From Paenibacillus agaridevorans (GTDB taxonomy: Bacteria > Bacillota > Bacilli > Paenibacillales > Paenibacillaceae), in NCBI RefSeq assembly GCF_003112455.1, contig NZ_BDQX01000022.1, positions 1 through 42,972 of the forward strand: DNA of 42,972 nucleotides, written 5' to 3'. Shown here in pieces: positions 22,735-31,180 of the stretch; within the stretch, counting starts at the first letter, position 1; every line of letters begins with the position of its first letter. The notes under the pieces are model-generated. The model saw only the letters and a list, made by a program, of their open reading frames with translations. It made no database searches and was not told where the DNA came from. The position numbers were made by a program, and so were the translations under genes.

Positions 22735-23685
22735 CTATTTGCGGTCCAGCCGCACGCGAGGATCCACGGCGCCGTACAGCAAATCGATGATCAGATTAAT
22801 GCCCACGTACAGGAGCGTCGCGACCAGCACGACGCCTTGAATAACAGAATAATCCCTGCGCGCGATGGAATTCAGGATCAATTGGCCGAGACCCGGAATG
22901 TTGAAGATGCTCTCCACCACAACGGCGCCCGTGACCAAAGTGCCGAACGTTTGACCCAGCACGGTCAGGATGGGCAGGAACGCGTTGCGGAACGCATGCT
23001 TGAGCAACACGCCGGACTCCCTTAAGCCTTTGGATCGCGCCGTCTTGATATAATTCAAATTCAGCACGTCCAGCATGGAAGAACGGGTCATGCGCGTAAT
23101 GAGCGCCGCTTGGATCGTCCCGAGAGACAGTCCCGGCAAGATCAGATGTTTCACATGCTCCCAGAATCCCGCGCTCAGCTCCTTGTATCCCGCGACCGGC
23201 AACCATTGCAGATGGACGCCGAAGAGCAGCATCAGGAACAACCCCAGCAAAAAACCGGGAACGGCCATGCCGAGCAAGGAGATGCCCATAAGCGTGAAAT
23301 CGGCGGCGGTGCCCCGTTTGTACGCGGCCCATATGCCGAAAGGAATCGCCAGCGCGATGGCGATGAATTGGGCGATAATCGCCAGCGAAAGCGTGGGACC
23401 GGCATGCTCCCGGATCGCCTGCGCGACGGACTGGTTCATGAAGATGGAATTCCCCAAGTCGCCTCTGAGCACTTTTCCGACCCAACTGACGTATTGCAAG
23501 GCGATGGGACGGTCGAGTCCGAGCTCCTGGTTGAGCTCGGCGATCTCCTCCCCGGATGCCTCCAATCCAAGAATGGATGCGGCCGGTCCCCCGGGCGTCA
23601 CGTGGATGATCAGAAACAGCACGATCGTGACGACGAACAGGACAGGAACGAGCGACAACAACCTTTTAGCGACGTAAGCCAGCAC
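22735..23685 (-). CDS. Peptide-type ABC importer permease, OppB/DppB-like
   Basis: 316 residues from a GTG at 23685 with GAGGG 6 bases upstream. N-terminal signature MLAYVAKRLLSLVPVLFVVT, then PGGPAASILGLEASGEEIAE and LGLDRPIALQYVSWVGKVLR GDLG, all characteristic of family B permeases. EAA loop: IKTARSKGLRESGVLLKHAF RNA. Six TM segments. Forms the membrane channel with the C permease. Confidence 0.92.
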   Translation of the reverse strand: MLAYVAKRLLSLVPVLFVVTIVLFLIIHVTPGGPAASILGLEASGEEIAELNQELGLDRPIALQYVSWVGKVLRGDLGNSIFMNQSVAQAIREHAGPTLSLAIIAQFIAIALAIPFGIWAAYKRGTAADFTLMGISLLGMAVPGFLLGLFLMLLFGVHLQWLPVAGYKELSAGFWEHVKHLILPGLSLGTIQAALITRMTRSSMLDVLNLNYIKTARSKGLRESGVLLKHAFRNAFLPILTVLGQTFGTLVTGAVVVESIFNIPGLGQLILNSIARRDYSVIQGVVLVATLLYVGINLIIDLLYGAVDPRVRLDRK

Positions 23686-23764
23686 TTGATTCCCTCATTT
23701 GCGCTTTAATGAACGGCAGAGGGCGTTCCAGCCGCCGGCGACTTCGAACACCCTCTTCCCGACT

Positions 23765-25378
23765 TTATTGTTCCAGCTTGGCGTTCCATACGACCGGAGC
23801 CTCGAACAATTCGAAGCCTTCCAGCGCCTTGTTGACGGCCACGATGCCATTGTAATGTCCGATAACGGTCGAAGACGCGATTTCGTAGAGATAACCTTGC
23901 AGCTTCTCCCATTCCTGTTTTGCCGCTTCCTGCGTCGCCGCGCTGCGAATGTCCTTTAGCGCCTGCTTCACGGTGTCGTCGTTCAAGCCCGCCCAGTCGG
24001 GGTTAACCGCGAGCAGCTGCGGAGGCGTCAATTGATAGCCCGTGCTTGCTACGAAAATATCCCACTTCGTCCGGTCGTCCTTTGTCTCCAGGAAGGTAGG
24101 GAAATCGAAGTTCTCTACCTTGACGTTCACGCCGATCTGGCGCAGTTGCTCCTGGATGACGAGCGTTGCCGTGTACATCTCGTTATAATCCTTCGTCGTC
24201 AGCAAAGTGATTTCTTCGCCGTTATAGCCCGCTTCGGCCAATAGCTGCTTGGCTTTCTCCGGATTCGACTGGTTGTAGTATTCCGCTCCGGCCTCGTTCG
24301 ACCACGAAGTTTGGTTCGTATTCAGGTAACCCGGCGCCAGCGAATACAGTTCCGGCTTGGCAAAGCTCGCCAGCAGGATTTCTTCGTTGTTGAATGCGGC
24401 CAGAAGCGCTTGGCGGATCTTCACGTCGGCCAGCAGACCTTCCGATGTGTTCAAGAACGCCGTCAGCGCGCCGCCCGGGAAGGACTGCAGCTCCAGATCC
24501 TCGACCGCAGCAAGCTCGTCGTAGCTCTCCAGCGGAATGCTGTCGGCTACGTCGTATTGGCCCGTCTTAACGCCCGCGATCCTCGTGGCATGATCCGTCA
24601 CGAAGTGGAAGTACAGGTTCTCCGTCGGAGCTTCCTTCTTGCCCGCGAAGCCGCTTGCTTCGCCTTCGGGCGATTGGTAATCCGCGTATTTGACCAGATG
24701 AATATATTGGTCCTGCTTCCACTCCTGGAATTTGTAAGGACCCGTGCCCACGTATTCGGTGATGCCCTCCGCAGGCGCGTTATCGATGATTTCCTTCGTC
24801 GTGATCGACGGGAACTGGGCTTGCGATGCGATCAGAATGAGTACGTCTGAAGTAGCCGTCTCCACCGTCAGCTTCACCGTATGCGGATCAACTTCTTCGA
24901 ACTTGGCATTCGTCAACAGCACCTTCGCGCGGGAAGATGTCGTCAGCCAACGGTTCATCGACGCGACCACGTCTTCGGCGAGCAGCTCCTTGCCGTTATG
25001 GAACTTGATTCCCTGGCGGAGAGGGAATGTATACGTCAAACCATCCTCGCTGATTTCCACCGACTCCGCAAGAACGGGAACGGGCTCGTAATTCGCGTTC
25101 AGCGTGTACAATTGTTCGAAAATATTCCCTGCCGTATCGAGCGCCACCGCGGATACCGTCATGGCCGTATCCAATGTCGGAGGCTGCGCCGTCAATGCAA
25201 CGTTAAGCGAATCGCGATATGTTTTCTCCTCCGGCGCCGCCGTCGCTTCCGACTGCTGACCTCCGTTTGCGGCCGTGGCCGAAGGAGATGGTGTGTTTTC
25301 TTTGGAGCAAGCCGTTGCGATTGCCAGCAACAAGACCACCGTTAATACTTGCACCCATCTTTTTCTGTTCTTCGTCAT
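23765..25378 (-). CDS. ABC importer substrate-binding lipoprotein, family 5
   Basis: 537 residues. Lipoprotein signal peptide (VLTVVLLLAIATAC; the lipobox ATAC is somewhat atypical at -3), Ser/Thr/Ala/Gln linker, then a family 5 solute-binding fold: YEPVPVLAESVEISEDGLTY, FPLRQGIKFHNGKELLAEDV, VGTGPYKFQEWKQDQYIHLV, and the C-terminal WDIFVASTGYQL. Such proteins deliver oligopeptides, dipeptides, nickel complexes or glutathione; the ligand cannot be told here. First gene of the operon binding protein-B-C-D-F-OsmC, behind a strong promoter at 25479-25507. Confidence 0.9.
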   Translation of the reverse strand: MTKNRKRWVQVLTVVLLLAIATACSKENTPSPSATAANGGQQSEATAAPEEKTYRDSLNVALTAQPPTLDTAMTVSAVALDTAGNIFEQLYTLNANYEPVPVLAESVEISEDGLTYTFPLRQGIKFHNGKELLAEDVVASMNRWLTTSSRAKVLLTNAKFEEVDPHTVKLTVETATSDVLILIASQAQFPSITTKEIIDNAPAEGITEYVGTGPYKFQEWKQDQYIHLVKYADYQSPEGEASGFAGKKEAPTENLYFHFVTDHATRIAGVKTGQYDVADSIPLESYDELAAVEDLELQSFPGGALTAFLNTSEGLLADVKIRQALLAAFNNEEILLASFAKPELYSLAPGYLNTNQTSWSNEAGAEYYNQSNPEKAKQLLAEAGYNGEEITLLTTKDYNEMYTATLVIQEQLRQIGVNVKVENFDFPTFLETKDDRTKWDIFVASTGYQLTPPQLLAVNPDWAGLNDDTVKQALKDIRSAATQEAAKQEWEKLQGYLYEIASSTVIGHYNGIVAVNKALEGFELFEAPVVWNAKLEQ

Positions 25379-25478
25379 TCTTCTGTCAACCCCGATCCTA
25401 TGTGAGATAACCTATTTCATCCGAAAAAGCTAAAACCAATAATTCATAGCTGTTTTGTTGGATTAGTAGATAGATGAA

Positions 25479-25507
25479 ATCGTAATACACGATATAGATC
25501 TTGTCAA
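25479..25507 (-). promoter_or_regulatory. Sigma-A promoter of the peptide-type importer operon
   Basis: Minus strand: TTGACA (25502-25507), 17-bp spacer, TACGAT (25479-25484). This gives a leader of about 95 bases before the ATG at 25378. Confidence 0.7.
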
Positions 25508-26003
25508 CGACGGAATTTTCGATATTATTGGCTCAAATATAATCATTTTAGAACTAAATTAAACTTAATTTCATAATGGAATTAATGAGACAATGCGAAT
25601 GATTCACTTTGTTGATGATTCACATAGATAATGGGATTCTTGTATCATTCTATCTAATTGGCTTGACAAGATGTGGATTCGATCGTGATATGTTTTATGG
25701 ACTTCTTTCCGTTTTGAAAGTAACCCGACCCAATCGCGCAAACGTGTTAACCTTTTCCATAATCATGACCATTTCGTGAATGCTCTCCAATAACTGTTGC
25801 TCCAACCAAAAAGAGGCCGGACGACGTTAACCTCCGACGGCTACTGAGTAACTACTAAGTAAGTGGCGAAGTCCTTTCTTTCTCTCAATAAAGAGTCTTA
25901 TCTTTATTCGTTTTACCTATAAGATCATTCCGAATAACTATTTCCCCTTAGCCATAAGCAGGCAGATAATAAGAGACATCAAAGACGGAAAGGATGAGCA
26001 AAT
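25508..26003. other. Long intergenic control region with a direct repeat
   Basis: No gene is supported in these 496 bases, which are much more A+T-rich than the flanks. ATGATTCAC is repeated at 25599-25607 and 25615-25623 (16-bp offset), upstream of the importer promoter and a candidate regulator site. The plus-strand promoter of the methyltransferase gene should lie near its right end but is not obvious. Confidence 0.4.
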
Positions 26004-26786
26004 ATGGGGCAGGCGGAGAAGGGCCAGGCATGGGATGCCAAACATTACGACGATCGAATCGGATTCGTATCGAGGCTGGGTAAAGGACTAATCGAGCTGC
26101 TAAAGCCGGAGCAAGGAGAACGCATCATCGATCTTGGCTGCGGAACGGGAGATCTTGCGCAAGAGATCGCGAATACCGGCGCGGCTTGCGTCGGTCTCGA
26201 CTACTCGGAGGATATGATTAAAGCCGCCAGGAGCAAATACCCCGAACTGTCGTTCCGCGTAGCCGACGGGGAGCAGTTCCGATTAGAGGCGGGCGAACAG
26301 CCGTACGACGCCGTATTCTCGAATGCTGCGTTGCATTGGATGCTGAAACCGCAGGAAGTGATCTCCTCCGTATGGCAAGCGCTTCGGCCAGGCGGTAGAT
26401 TCGTCGCCGAATTCGGAGGCAGCGGCAATGTCGGTACCATTATTGCGGCTCTGACGGCGCAGCTGGAGCTGGCTCGCGTGGATTGGAGGGCTCGGTTTCC
26501 GTGGTATTTCCCCACAGTTGGCGAATACGCCCCACTGCTGGAGAACCAAGGCTTCGAGGTTCGTTACGCAGAGCTGTATGATCGTCCTACCCCGCTCGGC
26601 AGCGGCGATGAAGGCATGCGCAATTGGCTGCGCGCCTTCGCGGGACCGCTGCTGCAAGGCTTTCGGGAAGAAGAGCGGAACGCCATTATTACGCGATGCG
26701 TTAATGATCTTGCCCCTCATCTGTTCCGCGACGGCGAATGGATCGCCGACTACCGGCGCATCCGGATTGCAGCCGTGAAGAGATAG
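26004..26786 (+). CDS. Class I SAM-dependent methyltransferase (trans-aconitate methyltransferase-like)
   Basis: 260 residues. Motif I IIDLGCGTGDLAQEIANTGA (about 41-60), acidic CVGLDYSEDMI for the SAM ribose, SFRVADGEQF, and AVFSNAALHWMLKPQEVISS, the order found in Tam/UbiE-type small-molecule methyltransferases. LRPGGRFVAEFGGSGN closes the core. No membrane segment. Single-gene unit; AAAGGATG precedes the ATG. The substrate is unknown. Confidence 0.87.
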   Translation: MGQAEKGQAWDAKHYDDRIGFVSRLGKGLIELLKPEQGERIIDLGCGTGDLAQEIANTGAACVGLDYSEDMIKAARSKYPELSFRVADGEQFRLEAGEQPYDAVFSNAALHWMLKPQEVISSVWQALRPGGRFVAEFGGSGNVGTIIAALTAQLELARVDWRARFPWYFPTVGEYAPLLENQGFEVRYAELYDRPTPLGSGDEGMRNWLRAFAGPLLQGFREEERNAIITRCVNDLAPHLFRDGEWIADYRRIRIAAVKR

Positions 26787-26817
26787 CGGGTTCATAGCGG
26801 AAGGTAGGCGGATGCTG

Positions 26818-27381
26818 TCAGGAATTCGGCTTGGACAACCGATAGAATTCCCGATAGAGCTGGAGCAGCTCCGCCTCCTTGACGGCGATCAGACTGGAAA
26901 TTTCCTGCATGGTGAAACGAATAAACTTCTCTTGTTCATGGTCTTCTTGAACTTCTTGGACTTCTTGATCATTTTCTTCTTGTTCTATTTGTTCTTCCGC
27001 CTCATCGCCATGCTCAAGACGCTCCGTCGCTTCAGATTGTTCTAGAAACGCATTGTCGTCATCGTTCTCCTCCCCCTCATCTCCCGCTAAGAGCACGAAG
27101 CCAAAGGTCGCTAGTACCCAACCGTCCGCCTTGTCTCTGCCATACTCCCGATAGATGCCCGCATATCTTTCCAGAATCGCATTCACCGTTTGCCGGCGTT
27201 CCCACCCCAAGATCGACATGGCGTCCTTTGCTCGCGAGACGGCCAGCATCAGTTGGAAGTCGTTGAGCTTCCCCCGCAACTGTTCAATATGATCAATTTG
27301 ATTTATAAGAATGGGATATACGTTAGAGAACTCCTCCGTCTCCAACACCATCTCCTCTTCGGTTATAATAATAGGGTCCAT
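26818..27381 (-). CDS. Acidic protein of unknown function
   Basis: 187 residues. The N-terminal ~100 residues look globular and helical (NVYPILINQIDHIEQLRGKL, MLAVSRAKDAMSILGWERRQ, WVLATFGFVLLAGDE). Residues ~103-150 are a highly acidic Glu/Gln/Asp-rich linker (EQIEQEENDQEVQEVQEDHE). The C-terminus is a short helix (SLIAVKEAELLQLYREFYRL). No signal peptide or TM. I do not recognise a family. It overlaps no other gene and lies beside IS debris, so it may be an accessory gene. Confidence 0.6.
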   Translation of the reverse strand: MDPIIITEEEMVLETEEFSNVYPILINQIDHIEQLRGKLNDFQLMLAVSRAKDAMSILGWERRQTVNAILERYAGIYREYGRDKADGWVLATFGFVLLAGDEGEENDDDNAFLEQSEATERLEHGDEAEEQIEQEENDQEVQEVQEDHEQEKFIRFTMQEISSLIAVKEAELLQLYREFYRLSKPNS

Positions 27382-27482
27382 TAACCTTCATCCTCTCTGT
27401 CTGTTGTCATGGGTCCAGCCCTCTATACGATTCGCGCCGACTGGGCGAATTAAGGCCGACCGCTTCTGCTGCCATTCTGTCA

Positions 27483-27593
27483 ATTCAGGCGGAAGTGAAA
27501 GTCGTCGAGCAAGTGCGACACGTCTATGCTTGCCGCCGTTGTGAGCAAGCAGCAATTCGCACGACGATGCGAGACTGGGTGGAGAAATGCTGA
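27483..27593 (+). pseudogene. IS66-type transposase fragment
   Basis: 36 codons ending in TGA at 27591 translate as IQAEVKVVEQVRHVYACRRC and so on. This resembles the zinc-binding stretch found in IS66 TnpC transposases (AxVKVVEHVRHVYACRxCE). Neither the upstream nor the downstream part of a transposase continues in frame. It is a degraded remnant. Confidence 0.55.
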
Positions 27594-27992
27594 TGAGCTC
27601 GCGAACCGCCTTCACCACCTCCTAAGCAGCCGATTGGAAAAGAGATAGCTGGTTATAAGCAGGCCATTTAAGACAAGGCTGTCTCAAAAGTATCAATGCT
27701 CGCTTGGCGGGAACTGGTCGAAAAAGGAAATGGAGATGCGGGAAGTTATCCCTGCATCTCCATTTTTGATTTCTGATTTTTGATCTATTGCCTCCTTCTC
27801 GAGCAGATTGGGCGAGCGAAGTCACCCGACCTCAAGGCTTACTTTCGGCAGACCTCGGAGCGGACAACGCCGGAATCTCAGGGACAGCGTATACCCTTCC
27901 TCGCTCCTGAGTTTCCCGTGCGCTTGTATCTTGTAACGCAGATACTTCGGACTCACACTAATTTCCTGTTCCTTTGGCTTTTGCCCATCTGA
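27594..27992. other. Gene-free remnant region with IS-like end
   Basis: No intact gene is visible. AAGGCTGTCTCAAAAG at 27681-27696 resembles terminal sequences of several Firmicute IS elements. GC-rich sequence from about 27790 to 27900 has open frames but no recognisable protein. The stretch separates the G+C-rich left part from the A+T-richer glycan locus. Confidence 0.35.
27730..27763. terminator. Bidirectional terminator hairpin within the IS debris
   Basis: ATGGAGATGC-GGG pairs with CCC-(T)GCATCTCCAT with one bulged base. T-runs follow on both strands (TTTTTGATTTC on plus; TTCCTTTTT on minus). It could end transcripts from the DegT operon on the minus strand. Confidence 0.65.
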
Positions 27993-29273
27993 TCAAATGG
28001 TTCTTTCATAAGCTTGCTTTGCGTAATGCATGGATACTTTTCGAATCGCTTGAATGATCTCATCAATATCCTGTTCGGTAAAAAATTCATTAACGGCGAT
28101 CCGTACAGCCGTTTGCAAAATCGCCTCCGCATTCGGACAAATACCTCGTTCATAAGTGACGCCAGTTATATCAAATGGGAATGTACTATCAGGATAAGCA
28201 TGACGTTGTTGGAATAACGGCTGCATATAAACCACATCGGGAATATAGCCGGGTTGATTCGGTATGCCTTCGGCTGCCAGAGCTTTCGAGAAGTCCTCTC
28301 TCGAGCAATTCAATTCATCTTCATCAAGCCTCAGCATATAGAACCAATAGGTGCATTCATTTCCTTCCTCAACCTTGTGGGCCTTAATGCCGGGAAGAGT
28401 TGCTATGCCCTCTGATATCAAGTTTCCATAGCGGCTGCGCTTCTCACATATATCTGTAAGCTTCTTGAGCTGGGCAATTCCAACCGCTCCTTGAAGTTCT
28501 GTCATACGATAATTCGGTGCAAGCAGCTGCAAATCACGAGAGACGCTGCCTCCGAATCTTTCATAGTTTTTGTCAGCGAATGCATGCACTTTCCGGAATT
28601 GTTGCTCGTCACCGGAATTTATGGTTACAATTCCACCGTCGCCAGTTGAAATATGCTTGAAATCATTCGTACTGAAACAGCCATAATCACCAATTGTACC
28701 TACAAGTCGGCCCTTGTAACGAGTAAGATAACTCTGAGCGCAGTCTTCAATCACCTTAAGTCCATATTTTCGGGCAATCTCCATGATCGGATCCATGTCA
28801 CATGCATTCCCTGCCAAATGAACAACAAGAATAGCTTTCGTTCTTGAGCTAATTCTGGATTCAATCGATTTCGGGTCCAGATTATACGTATTTGAGTCAA
28901 GATCGGCAAATATCGGAATCGCATTTTGATACAAGATTCCAACTAAAGTACCTTGATCTGTAATAGGGCTAGTGATAACTTCATCCCCAACCGTAATGCC
29001 TGCAGCGCCCAAGGCTACATGTATAGCTGCTGTTCCTGACGAAACTGCAACGCTATGCTTTATTCCATAGAGATGATTGAAATCATTCAGGAAGGTTTTG
29101 ACTTTCGTCCCCGAATGATAGAACAACGTATTCTGCTCCAATGCTTCAATAAGCTCTTTCACTTCCTCATCGCCAAATCGCTTCCCTGTGCCAAATGGTG
29201 TATTCTTTACCTTTTGCCCGCCGAAAATCGCGAGAGTTTGCTGCGAATCCGTTACATCACTGTTCGAGCTCAT
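27993..29273 (-). CDS. DegT/DnrJ/EryC1/StrS family PLP-dependent aminotransferase
   Basis: 426 residues from ATG 29273 with AAGGAGG 8 bases upstream; the frame is open further without a site. Fold type I aminotransferase of the sugar-transaminase group: AVSSGTAAIHVALGAAGITV (PLP phosphate loop), VVHLAGNACDMDPI, VIEDCAQS (Asp contacting the pyridine N), CFSTNDFKHISTGDGG (the Lys is the PLP Schiff base), then YRMTELQGAVGIAQL. These enzymes usually aminate keto-sugars, or act as dehydratases or as regulators. It is the last gene of the importer/deacetylase cluster, after a 144-base gap with no terminator, so amino-sugar chemistry is inferred. Confidence 0.88.
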   Translation of the reverse strand: MSSNSDVTDSQQTLAIFGGQKVKNTPFGTGKRFGDEEVKELIEALEQNTLFYHSGTKVKTFLNDFNHLYGIKHSVAVSSGTAAIHVALGAAGITVGDEVITSPITDQGTLVGILYQNAIPIFADLDSNTYNLDPKSIESRISSRTKAILVVHLAGNACDMDPIMEIARKYGLKVIEDCAQSYLTRYKGRLVGTIGDYGCFSTNDFKHISTGDGGIVTINSGDEQQFRKVHAFADKNYERFGGSVSRDLQLLAPNYRMTELQGAVGIAQLKKLTDICEKRSRYGNLISEGIATLPGIKAHKVEEGNECTYWFYMLRLDEDELNCSREDFSKALAAEGIPNQPGYIPDVVYMQPLFQQRHAYPDSTFPFDITGVTYERGICPNAEAILQTAVRIAVNEFFTEQDIDEIIQAIRKVSMHYAKQAYERTI

Positions 29274-29417
29274 GTATATGTCCTCCTTATGACTAGGGAC
29301 CTGATTCTTCAGTCTCTGTGAATTCAATTGTTTACGTTGATTTGATCCAATTAGCCGGTAGAAAAAAGCGCACAAAGTGAAATGACCTCTGTACGCATTT
29401 GTTCATTCGATACAAGC

Positions 29418-31145
29418 TTAGGTTGTCATCGTTGATTGTTCATTTTCTACGACGACAAGCTGTTTTTTGCACTTGACGCCGTAATGTATATCCGTGTTAC
29501 TGTCATCCTGAGCATCCTCGGACATGATAACTGGAATCCAGACAACTGCAGCTTGTAATTGCTCTCGCCCTCTTACTACCGCTAAACCATGTTCATTCAA
29601 TGATTCAATTCGAAGCTCCCGTCGCGAGCGATACCAATCATTAATCTGTTCCCCCGTCCAGAACTTGAAATCCCGCTTTCTCGCTTCCTCCACGAGCTTT
29701 CTAAAGGACCTCCGCACGGGCTCTTTCGTTTGGATATGAGCCTGATGATAGAGGAAGTGCGCAACTCCTCCAACCTTGCATACCCCATCCAATATCGGGT
29801 TAATAATGCTGCTATCCGCCCATATGGAAGAAACATCCAAATCTTGCGTTAAAAATCCCAGCTCGACAACATCAATCATACGGTTCGACTCGTTCGACCA
29901 TGCGATAGGAAAGTATGGCTGGCAGGTTCCAAACAAAAATCCGACATTCCCTTTCTTGCTGGGACCTCTTGTCTGATCTAGCTGCAAACCGTTATTTTCG
30001 CACCAAGAGAAGAGCTCAGACCAACCTTCAAATCGAGTATAATGATTTTTGTTCGAGCAGCATGTCTCTATTCCCGAAGCCTGCTTCAACCAATCGAGTT
30101 GACGGCTGAATTCTTCCTTATTCCACTCCCCGCCATCCGCTTCAAGCGCATTGTAGTGGAATCCAATCTCATGACCATCCTCTAGCAATCTTTCATAGAG
30201 GTAAGGGGAATATCCGGGTTCAAGCATGCACCAGGTCGATTGAATATCACATTCGTTAAGAAGCTCTAATGTTGCTTCTGCATGCACATCCTCGTTGAGA
30301 TCAGAATCATGCGAGATCAGCGCTACATGCTTCACTCCATCCGGCCAAAATCCAATGAAGGGCAATATCTTGCCCAAGCGAGCTGCTGTGCGAATGAGAT
30401 GGCCGATCATAAGCTCACGCCAGTAATCCGCATAGGGATGGGCAAAGTAAGAAGCACCTGTTTCTGTACGGAGTCGATCGTATTCCCAATCCTGCGCGAT
30501 GCGATCATCGGCCTTAAGCAGATTATCGTTAACAGGACCTGTTCCATCGGGCGCTGGTACACCGTCTGTCAAGACAGGCCCAGTTCCTTGCTGAAGCATG
30601 ACGACCGTGCTTGCCATGTTTATCGCCCAACGCTCGAAGTAGCCGTTGCCTACTTTGAAGCTCTGGAGAGCTGCACCTAGAGATTGTTGACCAGTTCCGG
30701 CATGCACGAGACTTCCATATTCAGCAATCGTTGATCGGTCAGTTGTGGCCAAGATTCTCCACGGCTCTGCGCTGAGAAAGCGGAGCGCTTCCGCCTTCTC
30801 ATACATAGATCCCATCCGCGCATAGCCAGCTCCAATGATTCTTGATGGTTCGCAACCAAGTTTACCGGCAAAAGCGTTCAGTTCGGCATAAGATATCACT
30901 ATCCCACCTGAAACAGCATACTGCCAAAGTTGGTTTCGTGTTTGTTCAGTCTCATCGGCAAGCGCTACGATTATCATATCGAAAGAACTCATCTGCGACA
31001 TATCGATCTCTTCAAACCATTGAAATGGGATTCCGGCATGCGACAGCATCTCGCCAACATAACGTTCGAATACATTTAATCCAAAATCCCATTTTCGTGC
31101 GGCAGCCCGATTATCTAGCAATATACCGATGCGAGCCATCTCCAC
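29418..31145 (-). CDS. NodB-like polysaccharide deacetylase-related protein with N-terminal amidotransferase-like domain
   Basis: 575 residues from a GTG at 31145 (AGGAGGGG 6 bases upstream); ATG 31139 is also possible. The first ~100 residues look like a class I amidotransferase-like fold (MARIGILLDN, SSFDMIIVALADETEQ, GGIVISYAELN). The core has NodB-type strands: HVALISHDSDLNEDVHAEAT near 273-292, in which HDSD stands for the usual TFDD, TWCMLEPGYS, and DGHEIGFHYNALE near 323-335 (H-x4-H). A late HFLYHQAH may supply another His. No signal peptide, so it acts inside the cell, unlike most CE4 enzymes. Placed between the importer and the aminotransferase; deacetylation of an imported sugar is inferred. 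Confidence 0.65.
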   Translation of the reverse strand: MEMARIGILLDNRAAARKWDFGLNVFERYVGEMLSHAGIPFQWFEEIDMSQMSSFDMIIVALADETEQTRNQLWQYAVSGGIVISYAELNAFAGKLGCEPSRIIGAGYARMGSMYEKAEALRFLSAEPWRILATTDRSTIAEYGSLVHAGTGQQSLGAALQSFKVGNGYFERWAINMASTVVMLQQGTGPVLTDGVPAPDGTGPVNDNLLKADDRIAQDWEYDRLRTETGASYFAHPYADYWRELMIGHLIRTAARLGKILPFIGFWPDGVKHVALISHDSDLNEDVHAEATLELLNECDIQSTWCMLEPGYSPYLYERLLEDGHEIGFHYNALEADGGEWNKEEFSRQLDWLKQASGIETCCSNKNHYTRFEGWSELFSWCENNGLQLDQTRGPSKKGNVGFLFGTCQPYFPIAWSNESNRMIDVVELGFLTQDLDVSSIWADSSIINPILDGVCKVGGVAHFLYHQAHIQTKEPVRRSFRKLVEEARKRDFKFWTGEQINDWYRSRRELRIESLNEHGLAVVRGREQLQAAVVWIPVIMSEDAQDDSNTDIHYGVKCKKQLVVVENEQSTMTT

Positions 31146-31180
31146 CGAAATCCCCTCCTCTCCAATCAAGCTTCAATTGT

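Noticed and set aside
21766..23025. 419-codon plus-strand open frame
   Set aside because: Antisense to the OppC/OppB-like permease genes in G+C-rich DNA; composition is typical of a shadow frame.
27388..27618. Minus-strand 76-codon frame
   Set aside because: Antisense to the IS66-like fragment; the plus-strand translation is the one that resembles a transposase.
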